Shown in pieces: positions 48,377 to 61,150 of a stretch of DNA of 64,000 nt. Where the stretch lies: positions 30,033 to 94,032 of the forward strand of contig OENT01000597.1 in NCBI GenBank assembly GCA_900239685.1, read 5' to 3'. Source of the stretch: Rotaria macrura (lineage: Eukaryota > Rotifera > Eurotatoria > Philodinida > Philodinidae). The translations under genes and the position numbers were made by a program. The notes under the pieces are model-generated. The model ran no database searches. It saw only the letters and a list, made by a program, of their open reading frames with translations, and had not been told where the DNA came from. How positions within the stretch are numbered: the first letter of the stretch is position 1; each line of letters opens with the position of its first letter.

Positions 48377-49214
48377 CTAATAGAATTTTTCACAGATGCC
48401 GATCAACTGTTTTTCACCGTAGTTGCTGTGGTGTTCGATGCATTGCGATACGTGTCGATATATCGATGGTAATAGTCGAATAATTTGTCTCCGAACATTA
48501 AATGTAGTCAAAATGCCATATAAAATATTCATTCGATCATTGTAAAATTTACATATTGGAGTCTGTGTGTAACATTTAACGGGAACATTATCAACATTGG
48601 TTTCACAGCAATAGAAAATTTCAGTAAATATAATAACAGAAACAATCAACCTTTTAACTAAAAAGCATTGGACTGTTCGAACGGAGATCAACGATCGATG
48701 GACGTGCAATTCACTACTAGCTAAAAACCTATCGATACTAGCATTGAATAGTGTCCACGTTGTCTACGATCAAAATAGCATAAGTAGAAAAGCATAAATT
48801 TTACAAAATGACTCATTATTATTTGGCAAGTTATTATTATACCTGTACAATAAGCAATTCTAATTAAGTTTATCGTATTTCTACTCTATTTAAACGTCTT
48901 AGTTCTGTTATATGCAATGATTTAAATGACCCTGATTAACAAAATAACTATGATTGTTTTCGAAATTAATTGCTCCCTGATTTTCTACATACGCTTCAAG
49001 CACTCGTGTGACTAGTCGAGGTCATATATAAATGCAATACTAAATATACAAGACTAGCAAAGATAAATTACCAGTTGTACTGACTATGATCAAAAATAAA
49101 ACCTCATGACGATTAATTTGTGTTCTGATGGAATTCAGAGAAGTTATTTCATGACCATCAGTCGTCATTTTTATTTCATGTAGATCAAATTTAAAGTCAC
49201 GAGACAAATATAAT
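48377..49214 (-). CDS. Unrecognised spliced gene, at least two exons (5' partial)
   Basis: Exon 49214-49072 follows a strong acceptor (CTTTTTTTTCAG) and is open over its full length (RDFKFDLHEIKMTTDGHEIT...). It ends ACT-G before GTAATTTATC. The next exon starts at 48720 after GTTTTTAG with CT, completing an Ala codon, and stays open to the TAG at 48377-48379. The combined product has a hydrophobic segment near the junction (VLFLIIVS) and another in exon 2 (LIVSVIIFTEIFYC), followed by a region with spaced cysteines (KCYTQTPIC, SQCIEHH, GICEKFY). This suggests a membrane or secreted protein. No family was recognised. Matching splice phase and length make it likely real; the first exon was not found. 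Confidence 0.5.
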
Positions 49215-52200
49215 CTGAAAAAAAAGTAGAAAAATTATAATTTGATCTGATTAATATTTCTAATTTTCGCAATATTTTTTTACAGAAAAACACAACGGAG
49301 GTTCTACGGCGAAAAGCTATGGCATCATTAACTCATTTTTATCAATTAACTGTCATCACCATAAAATCAACAACTTGAACAGACGACCAAATAATTAAGT
49401 TTCGTTCGAAAAACAAGAATCAATCTCATCCGTCTTTCTCGTACGCAATCAATAGTTTACTCAAAGAATGTCTTTAACATCTTTCTTGTAACATGATTAT
49501 GCGCGCATACGCACCAATATCGATAGTGCGAATACAATAAAATAAATACATTACACTCAAGAGAACGAAAAGAAATCATGTGATAAGGGTATTTGAATTG
49601 AATTGGCTGTCAAACGAATATTTTCGAATTTCTCACTTTCATCTTTATATTAACTATATGCAAGTATTTGCATCCGATGATGAATGTAATAAATTTCAAA
49701 AGATGTTCTAATATTTTTCGTTACTTGTGATCGAGATAATTGAGAGAAATTACTCAACGTAAAATGTTAGATGGATATGGTATAAAATTGTATTGAAATA
49801 GTACATTGTAAATCAATTGTATGCAACATCACTCAGGAAGAATTCAGAGACCTTTTAATGTGATTTGTTGTATTTAAGTAATGTAGCACAAAGAATTTCG
49901 CTAAATGTTTAATTTATGAATTAGAAGTGCAAACCACACGGCCATGTCGGCATTATGTAATGAGATTGTGTTTTTTAAATGTAATTCATAATAAGTATCT
50001 GTGACAATCTGTAGACTGAGTCAGAATCAAATCAATGCCTATTCTATATAAACTACAAGACTCCATTTGAATTCCGTGTCAGAAAAGAAACGTTTCTATT
50101 TCAATTAGACTTCATTAAAGTATAAAAAGCGCTTCTAAATAACTGGATCAAACTGAGGATAAATCATGAATAACCAATATTCAACAACAAGAGTTGAGTT
50201 CACAGTTTGAAGCTCGATGTCTAAAATTTTCATTTCATTTATTACGTAGCTTAAATGGTTTTAACTAGTGATCCATTAGTAGCTCATGTTTAAGATAAAG
50301 TAATTAGGCAAATCAAATTATTAAGCTTATCTATGTACAATTACATATCTAGGCGAAATGCTGATTATGTACTAAAGCGAAAACCAATTTGAAGATTAGT
50401 AGAAATTAAAAAAATATCCTTATTTAAGAAATTCAATTCTATTCAAATCATGACCCAAGATACTATCCATTGTGTGATGATTTCAATGGGATAACTAGAC
50501 TTTGCACTCCTAATATTCAAAATAGATTAGAACAATGACCGATGTTCTTCTCAGACAAAAACTTTGAGAAGAGAAAAATTTGCAGTATCGATCTATTTCC
50601 ATGATTCGATAATCAGTATAGTATGCGTTTGAAAATTTAAATAGAAAACGTTTTCAACCAATGTTCAAAACATGCAGACGAAATGAGAACATGTTTACAG
50701 TTCGTTTAGATCTAAAATTTTCATGTCAACTCATATACTTCAGCATGTCAGGAAAAAAATTATTTTCAGAGAAGAATCTTTCTATGAAGACCTGCATATA
50801 TCATCAATAGATAGAAAATTAAATATAGAAGAGATTGAAAAAATATCCTCGACTTGAATTGTGCTTGTTCATCAAGAAAATAATTATCTTGACAAGATTA
50901 AAACCATTGTACTAATGCTACTGGATTTTCTACAAAGAAAGCATCATAAATGAGAGAAATGGCTCCGACTAACTGGATAACTAATTCCAATTTTTTCTGT
51001 CAACTATGCATTAGATATCCAGCGAGTCTCAAAATTATTTAACAAGGTTTATTTTTAATCTTATCCCGTTATCTAAAGTGCTATGAATAATCCAAAGAGT
51101 GATTACGATTTAGTAAATTGTTTCATAATGGATTATAAGAGAATATTAATTATCATTAGATTCTTGTACGAGAAATCTAGAGAAAATCAAAAGTTCTGGT
51201 TGCCCAGCACCTAGGACTCGTCCATAAGTATTATTCAATTTAGACTATGTCGAATGATGCAGACAACAATTCTCTACAATATATTTTCGCTGAGATATAG
51301 CAAATTTCATTGACAACTTTGAAACCGTCGTCTATTTAACATTTCTAGTTGAAAATCCACTTTTTTTCTGTCAATAGTCAAGTTATTTTATTGCAGCGAA
51401 AAAGCATCACAGAGACCTTGAAGGCGTCTCATTTTTTAGAGAATTAATGTCTATGCCATTCAATGTAGTCTTATTAAATTCGATAATACTTGAGGATTCT
51501 AAGTGCTGAGACACCAGAAATTTTGATTTTCTAAAGATCCCTCCTACAAGAATCTAATAATAATTTATAGTCCATGATACTCCGTTATGAAATAACTTAC
51601 TAAATCGTAATGACTGTTTGAATTAATCACAGCATTCAAGATACACTGTATACCCTAACAAGCAGAATTATTTAATCAGATGTAAATTTTTTAAGTGGGT
51701 ATTTGTTAAGAGAAGACTATTTCTAGCAAGTTCACGAGGGTTTTAGAATTTTCGATTCATTCTTGACATGTAGATTTCATAGAAGACCAAAACCCAACGT
51801 TCTAAATATTCGAAGAGAAATATTGCATAAAAATTTGCTTTGACAATTCAGAATCAAAGAGCAGAACATTCTGAGCAAATCTAGATACTTAAAACTCAGA
51901 CCTTACTTTATGTCTTCTAATCCAGAAGCGTTAAATTGCTTTTTAAGATGTTTTCATTTGTTAAGATTATTCTGTTTTATGATTTTTATTTAAAAAATGC
52001 TCTACTTTCTGTCGACTTGATGATAGCAATATAGATTTGCTGAATAAAATTGAGGAGCTTCGTTTTTATCGCAACTTTTCTTAAAAACCACCAAAGAAAT
52101 TTATCATATGTGTTATAAAAAATTGCATTGGCTTTCTGGTTTATCAAAGTTAAAGAAGTTAGATGGGATTCTGACTGCAAAGCTACATGAAAAACGACCA

Positions 52201-54343
52201 AATTCATAGAACGCTCAATCCTATTTGAAATAGTACTCATTCAATAATTTTCACAGTAATCCTAATAAGATTTAGATAAATAGAAAAATGATTTTCCAAC
52301 TTTGTTGAAAGAAGTAGTCGGGTTACATTGAGACCAAATCGCAGAACCAAATTCAAATCCAATTCGTACCAAAATTTCAGATATTAAGCTATTAAACTAT
52401 TCAGCAATATGAAATATGATTTCAAAAACCAAAAGACACACTGCACATTGCGTGTAGATGTCACGAACGTTGAATAAGTTACCAAAGGCAACTCATAGAA
52501 GCCACCTTATATGATGAAGGCTACTCTGAGAATATTAGTGTAAAAAAGGTCACAATATTGAAATTATTGATATGACTCGTTGGCTCGTACTTCTCAGACG
52601 AATTGACATTCGATTATTGTAGTTCGGTTTCGTTATAGAAGTCACCAAACAGCCTCAACTAGCTGAGCTAACTATTCCAGTTTGAACAGCATTGCCGTTG
52701 AAAGGAAAATTCAAATGATTTTAGCTGTTACTATTTTCACATTGTGTATAGTCGAGGATACGCCACTGCTTATTGGTTCGTTGATGATAAATAACGTTCT
52801 ATTAACAAGTACAATACATAACTGAAGTTATTATCGTATTGAGATATATTTATGTATTATTGTTTAAAATGACTTACTTAATATTTTTGCGTACTATCAA
52901 AAACAAAAGCTGTCAAACATGCTTACAACGACATATGCCCAAGAAACTACTGTTTAACATTACATATAGGTATCTTCTTTCGATTGCTAACATAGAAGTC
53001 AAACACAATAATTTTATTTTATATTCGCCTTTGTTCATTGATTATTCTATAATGAACAAACAATGAAAACTTTTATAGTTCTGCAATTTATACAACTATA
53101 ACACGATTTAATAATGATGATCAATAAGAATTTCTATGAATACTAAACTTCAAAAATCCATCACAATCATTATTCTAGACTAATAATTAAAGAATAACAT
53201 CGAAAAGAAATATTTTATTCTCATGGAAACAATCAAAAGAAAACAATAAGTCTAATTTTCATGAGTACTTCATTGTCAAAAGAAAGAAGCATAGAAGGAG
53301 AAATCAACATGTCTCAACCTTGATGATTTTAGTTCATCATGTATACCATGCAGGAAAAAATGAATTGACTAGCAACAGTAAATGTGACGTCATCGAGTAA
53401 AATGAAAAATAATCATCTCCTAAAAAATATACAATAGGACAAAAAACTATTACTCAAACGATTGGATTCAATATTGAATTGCAAATACTATGAAACTAAT
53501 AGAAATTGGAATCATTCACCATCTCTTTATTTTCTCTTGTTATTTTTCAAAATAACAAACATAGAAATTCTGAATAAACATAATAGATTAGTTTCAAAAA
53601 AAAGACACAAATACTCATTTTAAATTCAATAAAAATGATTTCTCTTCATACAATTCTGAACAAAGCAGTAAATATATATCGTTCTCGAAAATTATCAATA
53701 CTATTGTATAAATCAAGAAAGGTAGATTTCAACAAAACTGATAAATATTTATTATCTTTTTTTTACATCGTATTTTATAATGGATAAATTGATCATAACA
53801 GCATCGTATAATATTTTTTCATGCTCTATATTCATGTGTCACTCAGTCACATATCAAATGAATCTAGTCGAAGGTCTTCACTACTATAAATATATATATA
53901 TATATATACATACGCGTTATTCGTCAACATTGTCATTTACTTGAACACTTGACATTTACACAAACGTAAGGATACTTCAAAGCTTATTTAAGTGATCATA
54001 GAAAAGAAGAGAATATAAATCGCATACGGTTACTAGATTTTACCTATCAAATCATGATCTGAATCAGATATTGTTTTCTTTTTTTTTTCTCAATATTTAC
54101 AAGATTTGTTTATATTCATATATAGATGTATATAGCAAGACGTGTTTTTCAAGTATTAGACACAGGATTGGGATAGATTTTTTGATGATAAATACTAATG
54201 CATGAAGACAATATATTTGAACAGAAAGAGAAAAAAAAAGTGTGATAAATCAAACAGAAGAATAAAAAGAGCTTTCGTTTGTAAAAATAATAAACGTGAG
54301 TAGACTTTGTTTTATTTCTATTTATGATTACGCTAAGAGTAGC
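49215..54343. other. 5.1-kb AT-rich region with no recognised gene
   Basis: No ORF above chance. It includes an (AT)n tract near 53887-53909. Upstream exons of the minus-strand gene at 48377-49214 may lie in the first part. Confidence 0.4.
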
Positions 54344-54934
54344 ATGCATCATGTAATTCATGTATTACTTGTAATTTTCAATTTATTCATTTTGTTTGGA
54401 GATAGTTATTTTATATCTGTGCCAAACAATGTTAATTTTAGTCCAACTTTGTATCCACATCGATGGGGTCGTTGGTGTACCGATGATATAGAATGTGGTC
54501 ATGGTATATGTCAAGCTTATTTATGTCGATGTTATCGTGGATATCTAACATGGAAATTTATGGAAGTTTGCAACTATGAACAACGAACAAAATTAACAGC
54601 TTTTCTCGTTTCATTTTTTACTGGTATCTTTGGTATCGATTGGTTTGTTTTATCAAGAGGTAAAACGGGATATATTGTTACTGGTATTATTAAATTACTT
54701 ATTTCACTCGGATGCATTATTGGATGGCCTATTACTATTGTTTGTATAGCTGGAAAGGAGTCGAATTTCTTTCTCATAGTTCAAGCGATCGATGTTACTC
54801 TAAGTGCGACATCATTTATATGGTGGTTAACAGATTGGATTAGAATTCTAGCCGATGTATTTTATGATGGCAATGGTGCACCGTTAAAATCATGGAGTTA
54901 TAATGATTATGACAAAATTCTATATCGTATTTAA
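54344..54934 (+). CDS. TM2-domain protein with signal peptide
   Basis: 196 residues from ATG 54344; an upstream GTG at 54296 only extends the frame. Residues 1-20 are a signal peptide. A small Cys-rich EGF-like stretch (WCTDDIECGHGICQAYLCRC, 44-63) precedes the TM2 domain. Residues 82-120 contain the first helix, the FFTGIFGIDWFVLSRGKTGY turn (91-110, in place of the DRFYLG motif) and the second helix. Further hydrophobic segments run to WWLTDWIRILADVF (160-173). TM2 proteins are small two-helix membrane proteins; some animal members act near Notch signalling or phagocytosis, but no specific role can be given here. Intronless. Confidence 0.8.
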   Translation: MHHVIHVLLVIFNLFILFGDSYFISVPNNVNFSPTLYPHRWGRWCTDDIECGHGICQAYLCRCYRGYLTWKFMEVCNYEQRTKLTAFLVSFFTGIFGIDWFVLSRGKTGYIVTGIIKLLISLGCIIGWPITIVCIAGKESNFFLIVQAIDVTLSATSFIWWLTDWIRILADVFYDGNGAPLKSWSYNDYDKILYRI

Positions 54935-55832
54935 ACTTAATGTAGTTACATGATTTGACCTTTTGTCTTTCTTCATTCTATCTAAAAGTGTCTTGGATTA
55001 TTTATTGATCTCGCTTTTTTTTTACATACACGATAGAAAAATATCACCGAGTACACTGCGAACAACAACCAGATGCTATATTTATAAATATGAAATGCAA
55101 AATTGCAATCATGATTTGATCTTCGAAGACATAATATTAATCAACTATAATAAGAATGACTGTCCAAGACTTGTATACAGATGATATATATATAAATATG
55201 TATGAAAAAAAAATGAAGATCGTTCAGTTAACATCGTAATGTTTCAAAGTAATATACGAATGTACAAACAAAAAAGAATTATTTCTTTGTACTCGTCAAT
55301 AAAAAGAAAACAAAAACCTTCTTCTCTAGTTATGATTTCTAAGTGAATGCTTATGTGAAAAAAGGCAAATGACATATTTTCAACAATGAGATTATAATTT
55401 AGTAGCGGTTTTTTCCTATCTTATTGTAATATTTTATTTGAAGAATTTTTCGTATTTAAAATCTGATGATTATTGTCAAAGAAGAAAAAACGATGAAAAA
55501 ATTGAAATGGCAAATAAATAGACGACAAATGAACAAAAAAATAAAATTCGTTATAAATAGAAAAAAGTATGATAACATTTCATAACGAAGTTTCTTTGTT
55601 TTCTGAAGAACAAAAGAAGGGCTTCACTGTAGTCTTATCAACAGTAATTGAAAACATATGCCAATAGATGCTTTGCGATTTTACCCACCTGCTAATATTT
55701 ACCTCGTTTGCTTAACTCTTCTTCTTTTTCTTATTTCGCTACGCCATATGTATGATCGATTAGATAAAACTTCATACAAAGTCCTCTGGTACCTTAGACA
55801 ATTATATAATATTGACCTTAAATAACTATCCC
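54935..55832. other. Intergenic, no recognised gene
   Basis: Spacer between the TM2 gene and the lipocalin promoter. The ORF at 54963-55184 has no domain. Confidence 0.45.
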
Positions 55833-55840
55833 TATAAATA
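55833..55840 (+). promoter_or_regulatory. TATA box of the lipocalin gene
   Basis: TATAAATA 37 nt upstream of the ATG at 55877, implying a very short leader. Confidence 0.5.
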
Positions 55841-55876
55841 TAACTATCCGACAACATAACAATATTATCATTCATC

Positions 55877-56595
55877 ATGCTATTTTCGACTGTCACTTTT
55901 GCACTTTTATCATTTGCTAGTTTATCATTAGCAAGTAAATGTCCAACGGTTGTCACACAAAAAGATTTCGATGTCACGAAAGTAACTTTAGTTTTGATTG
56001 CTTGACGAATTTTATTTATTCCATTCACAATTTGATTTAGTATGTTGGTGAATGGTATGAAGCATATCGAAGTGATATTATTTTTGAAATTGGATCACGA
56101 TGTGTCAATGCAACATATACACCAAATCCTGACGGAACAGTAGCTGTTTGGAATCAAGCTGTAAGCTGGATCGGTGATTATACAAGTATTCGAGGCACAG
56201 CTAAAGTAAAAAATGCTTCGGAACCCGGTGCATTTATTGTTACTTTTGATAATCCAAGTAATATTTCTTCTTCTTCTTCAATGATAACTTTTATTGCTCC
56301 TTTGTTATTCTAGTTCAAAAGGGTGACTATAATGTAATTACATCGAATTATGTTGAGTATGGACTTGTTTACTCTTGCACTAATATTCCAGTTCTTGAAA
56401 CCAAATTTGAATTCATTTGGTTACTTTCGTACGTATACCCGTGCCAAACTCTTTACAAGAGATAAACTAGTTCATATGTATGTTTTTAGACGAACAAAAA
56501 CAATGTCAGACGAAATTCTGAATAAACTGAAACAAATACTATCTGACATGGGAGCTAGTGTTAACAATCTGGTCAAAGTACAACAGAACTGCTAA
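55877..56595 (+). CDS. Lipocalin, apolipoprotein D-like, four exons
   Basis: Secreted carrier of small hydrophobic molecules. Exons 55877-55981, 56041-56257, 56314-56428 and 56490-56595 join in consistent phase to give 180 residues. Residues 1-20 are a signal peptide (MLFSTVTFALLSFASLSLAS). The lipocalin signature is split by intron 1: FDVTK then YVGEWYEAYRS (36-46, the GxWYE motif). Conserved features follow: RCVNATYTPNPDG, AKVKNASEPGAF, the YGLVYSCTN strand, FIWLLSRT near 144-151 (motif 3, WxLSR), a C-terminal helix SDEILNKLKQILSDMG and a terminal Cys. Four cysteines can form the two standard disulphides. All introns are 56-61 bp GT-AG. AATAAA follows at 56634. Confidence 0.92.
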
Positions 56596-56633
56596 AACTT
56601 AACTTTTTTTGTCGAACATATTTTTAAACGTTT

Positions 56634-56639
56634 AATAAA
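56634..56639 (+). terminator. Poly(A) signal of the lipocalin gene
   Basis: AATAAA 39 nt after the TAA stop. Confidence 0.5.
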
Positions 56640-57931
56640 CACTAATCAATTAGGAGTATTATTTATGATTTTAATTCTCTCGATATAATAACCTAAAGAA
56701 CATTAGAATATTTTTCAACGCACAATAATCTATACTTTGGTACATCGATGAAGTTATGTTAAAAAGTCTATGACGAAAATTGAATACTATTCAAACTAAG
56801 CAGACTCCAGCTATGGAAGTTGACCGAAGTTCTACGATTAATACGGTCTTGAGAATATAAGTGCAGAATACACTCATACACAAACTATTCGATGATAGAA
56901 AAATAAATCACTGTAATGTGTGGTTTTCATTTTTTTCCTATTTTCTTCGTTGCTTTGCTTTTCAGAATCACATTTTTCAATTTTGTAAACTCTGAATATG
57001 TTTCTAGTGTTGAATCGACACTAGTTTCATTGATTACTGTTTTAGAGTTAACTATAATGAAGTTTTGATGCATTTGAACATAATTAGTCGATAAAGACAC
57101 AACAAAGCACTCGTCAACTAATCGACTGATAATATTAGTTCCCAAGGCATGACAATAATTTTATGCTATCGAGAGTATTACTAGATCAAGAACAAGGACG
57201 TCATTATACTTGGATACAACCAATCATATTTAACAACGAAAAACGAATGTGTGTAATCGATCTATCCAGTGCAACAAGCAGAGAAGATTGACCTTCACTC
57301 ATGAGAAAGTTTTCACGTTTCTTCAACGAATTTTCAGTGTACCATAGTTAATCTTTGATTACTCATCAGTGATAAATCAGTCTTATTTACTCCTTTCCTT
57401 GCTTACCACAAGTCTGTTGAATCATCGTAAACCGCTTTCAATCAGTTCTTCGACTTACTGACTGTGTCTCTATCTTGACCTCCTCGTAATGCTTCTTAAA
57501 ATAGCTGTTATATCACATTCATTTAAGATTAAATTGAAAAGCAATACGTGTGATTGACATAGAAGAATTCAAATAAGCATTATTCTATAGCATTAAAAGA
57601 TATTGTACTAGAGAAAAATAATAGCACAATAAATGCGTAAAAAGAATATCCATGTAAATAAATAAAACATTTCAAATGATATTAACAAGCAGACAACGAA
57701 TGTACACTTTGAATTCACTAACAAGTATCAAGCTTCACCGTCATCTCTTTCCAGCAATCATTTTCGCATGTTTTATTGATGTGATCAGAACAAGCAGTAT
57801 CGCTAAAGTTATATCACTTATCCATTAAATCACTTACTTTTCTATAAGATCGACTTGATATATGTGGAATAAACTGATGAAGAGTGACGAGCGAAGTTTA
57901 GAAGCCGTCGTTGATGTACTCTTTATCTCGC
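56640..57931. other. Intergenic, no recognised gene
   Basis: Short ORFs only (for example minus 57145-56927), with no domain. Confidence 0.4.
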
Positions 57932-58348
57932 ATTGCAATTAGAGGTGTGAGCCGATGAGTTTATCGGCGGTGGCTAATAATTTCCATAGTTTTTAAATGT
58001 TTGCCAACATCTGATTCGAATATTTAAGCTTCTTAGCGGCAGAGCTTGCAAATTAGAAACTCGAGAATTCTTTCAAAAATAAAAAATATATTCATTTCAA
58101 TATCTGAGTATTCATCTTTTTCAAAAATCATATAAAACAACTGCTTTACATCTTGATTTAACACACATCATAAATAAATACAAAAACGTGATGAGAAATG
58201 AGCAGAAAAAGAAACATTCGACAAGTGTCAGTCGCGGTGGTGTCTCGTGTTTTTGGTAATTTTAGTAAGTGTTAGTTGCGTCTCGGTCGTATGTGTTAAA
58301 TTAGAGCGGCTGCGGTACAACCGCTCGGCTTACACCTCTAATTGAAAT
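57932..58348. mobile_element. hAT-like MITE with 8-bp target duplication
   Basis: Element 57940-58340 (401 bp) has inverted ends TAGAGGTGTGAGCCGA and TCGGCTTACACCTCTA (15 of 16 match). It is flanked by ATTGCAAT (57932-57939) and ATTGAAAT (58341-58348), 7 of 8 identical, as hAT insertions leave. The interior is AT-rich with GCGG-rich subterminal stretches and lacks an ORF. Confidence 0.8.
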
Positions 58349-58412
58349 TCATACTCGTTAGCTTGACAAAAGCGATTACTTAATACTAACAACACAGAAG
58401 ACCAAAGCATAC

Positions 58413-58552
58413 ATGCAAGGGGAAAAGGCATATTTCCGTATTTCTAGGTATTCTAAATATGTCTAATGTATTTCTGTGTATTTCGACGTATTTCAATATA
58501 TTTCTTGTATTTCAGAAATACAGAAATGCATAGAGTTACGCTCCCCCTGCAC
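58413..58552. mobile_element. 140-bp mini-element with CAAGGGG termini and GTATTTC words
   Basis: TGCAAGGGGAAAAG at the left and CTCCCCCTGCA at the right are inverted. The inside is about eight degenerate copies of GTATTTC, ending in an inverted GAAATAC. Same size and near-same termini as the element at 24341-24480, but with a different word. Confidence 0.5.
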
Positions 58553-59452
58553 CAAGACCCATCAAAAGACCTGTTTTTTATGGAATGGAGAACAACAGCT
58601 ACATCATGTTTCACATTTTACTCTCACACGGATTACGCGAAGAACAGCTCCTGATTGCGAGTAGTTTCGATTCAAAATAGGTAAGTGTCAGATCTCTTCA
58701 TCTTTGAACCTGAGCCTGAAAATACATATATGCACCAGAGGCCAAAAGCGCATGCAATGAAAATGAACCCAAACGGAGTTGAACAAAACTGAGAACAAAA
58801 TTAGCCGTAATTGAGTTAGAAAAAGTCAGTTTGATATGATCTCTGATCTACTCATCTAGATCCATATTAAATATCTGGTCGATAGACTAATTTGGGTTGT
58901 ACCTTTACTAAAATGGTGCATTTCGATCAGGACGTGGGTATAAGGTGACTCAAGAATCACTCGAATGTTCACACCTGCACACCCTTTGTAACGGACATCA
59001 TATTGAAAAAGCGACAAAATCCACTGTTTCCCCTTTAATTATTATTCAATCCCACGAATGCCTAAAACGCTTTGTGTTCAACCCCTCTCATCTGCTCTTT
59101 GAATAATCAAGATAACTTCAGGGACTCTAGCTTTTAGTCGATTCTCCATCGAATTCATATGACCAAAGGTTTTGCCGATTAAGATGAGTGGTTGATGAAA
59201 ATGACGAAACATCGCACGTTGTTTAAGTTTGAGTTTCATGCTTTTCAATCAATACAAGAAAAGGAAAAAGAGAATGAAAGTAATTTGAATTTCGCCAAAG
59301 AAAATGAACAAACGAGTCCAGAAAATTTATGTTGAAATTCCCATAAATAAGAAAGCGATTCTTTCAAGTTTTAATGATCAAATGGAATCGATATGACTTG
59401 TTCGCAGAAAACCAGCACTGAGTTTGCAATCGGTTACATCGCCAAATAGAAA
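58553..59452. other. Intergenic, no recognised gene
   Basis: No coding segment was recognised. Confidence 0.4.
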
Positions 59453-59990
59453 TTATACTTTAAACTTAATAGTCTCTGACAAGAAGCATGAAGCTGCTTC
59501 GTTATATTCCCATATTACATGAGCAATCCTCAAATGGTGAACACGGGAATCATATTTCTCGATTTTATTACTTCGAAATCGTCCCATGCCTTGCTCACTT
59601 GTATTTTGAAGGTAAAAGTGGACACAGTACCATGATCCATTAGTTGTTGGAACTGTCTGACTAAGATAACCGAACTGGCCTGTTGTTCCATCCGAATAAG
59701 AATAATTTCCAATAAATAGGTTGGTCATAGAAATGTTGTCTGTTGATTGACACTGACTATAAGTTGGAGAAAGTGAGCCGGAGTCTAATCCACGATCTTG
59801 AATAATATTTTCGCATGCTATGTCATCCCAGAGTTCAATATTATCTACATCCCAATAACCGAAATTATGATGGAAAGCAAACATAACAGTGGTACTGGAA
59901 GATGTAGCGTTGAAGTAATACCCATAATACATGTAAGAAAAGTAAACGCGGTTGACAAGATTTTCAAGCACTAGAATATTCTGAGAGACC
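59453..59990 (-). pseudogene. Fragment of a secreted/extracellular-domain gene
   Basis: An open minus-strand frame of about 170-180 codons, entered through a possible acceptor near 59990, with no ATG of its own. It contains an FGYWDVDNIELWDD segment, CQSTDNISMTNLFIG and QFGYLSQTVPTTNGSWYCVH, many N-glycosylation sites (NXS/T) and four cysteines. It resembles beta-sandwich extracellular domains with a 'LSQT..T..G..Y...F.LQN' pattern, as in DUF642-like or similar modules. Family assignment is a guess. With no start and a stop shortly after the domain, it is probably a gene fragment or the last exon of a larger gene. Confidence 0.4.
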
Positions 59991-60228
59991 TAATGCAGAT
60001 ATTCGTTAGATTAGCTAGAAAGTCAAAACTAATTCAAAATACGGCAGCATTATTTGATTTTGAGATTTTAGGAAGAGCTATGCACACTTTTGTACAAAAA
60101 GAGACTCTTGGACGGTGTGTGGGCACAGCGATAGGTGCTGCATACGGATATGTACGTAATTCGTCCAGAAGGATTTCAACGAATTTTCTAATTAGCTTCT
60201 CTATTCATTTATTCATCCATCAAATGTT

Positions 60229-60876
60229 TTACTCATTCTGGTTCGTCATATCGCATATGGGTGGTGGATAAGTGAATGTGTAAGGAGCCCATGAATGAAA
60301 AGTCCATGCCGAGTATGCGATTGATTTTAGCGCTACTACAGCTANATCAAAATGGATGCTACAAATATTCCAACAGATATGATGATGAGACAAGCCAATC
60401 CAACACACATTGGAGACGAGCATGCCGAACACGTATTACGTAATACGTATACCCTTCAACATCTGCTTTTTACACTCCGATACTCCAATTATGCTACCAC
60501 GAGCGTCAGGACATTCTATGCGTCCACAACAGCGAGGTCGATCAGGCACACTAAAGAGACTTCCGACGGAAGCAGTGACACGCACTGGACCAATGTGACG
60601 GCCGCATCCACGTATTGGTAGTTTAACCTCACCAACGTTCTTATTTGAATACGATACGGACGATTGCCGCCGTCACGGAGCCATTTTTCTAATTTGAACA
60701 TTCGGCGAAAGTTGATCAATATGCAGGACTTGCCGTGTAAATGGACTTGTTCCATTACCGTTAATCCATTGAGTAATGGCTACCCGCTGACAAACATAAC
60801 CATCTTCGGCAGTAACAGGATCATCAAAGAGTTCAAGAGTGATTAGGCAATGTAGAACATCATCATCGTCAGTCAT
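60229..60876 (-). pseudogene. U-box protein gene with two in-frame stops
   Basis: ATG 60876 starts MTDDDDVLHCLITLELFDDP, continuing VTAEDGYVCQRVAITQWI and GTSPFTRQVL. This is a U-box, the RING-like fold that recruits E2 enzymes in ubiquitin ligases (about residues 5-65). The frame has a TGA at 60673-60675 and a TAA near 60435. Otherwise it stays open to 60229, giving about 216 codons with a Cys/Arg-rich middle and hydrophobic C-terminal stretches (YVFGMLVSNVCWIGL). One undetermined base lies at 60345. Frame preservation points to recent inactivation. Confidence 0.6.
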
Positions 60877-61150
60877 CGCGCAGAATTAAGCTGTTAATCT
60901 TTTGATTTTGTCACAACAATGACATTTCTTTTAGCTTACTACTCATGTCCATTTTGGCATGGTAATTGCACTTTTCTTCGTTCTTTTTCATTCCTTTCTG
61001 CGTTCGCGGAGAGTGCGCAATGACAGAAACATTGAAATTTCCGACTGCACCCGAATTCTAAAAGGGTGTGAGCCCCAAACTTGATGTGGTATGTCTGAGT
61101 TTGGATGTGGGTAGGGATCCAATGGTGATGATAATCAGTTCAATCTGAAA
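60877..61150. other. Short spacer with G-rich words
   Basis: No gene. GGGTGTGAGCC and GGATGTGGGTAGGG occur at 61066-61130, similar to the telomere-like words elsewhere in the window. Confidence 0.4.

Noticed and set aside
55699-56028. Minus-strand 109-codon ORF
   Set aside because: Antisense to the promoter, first exon and first intron of the well-supported lipocalin gene.
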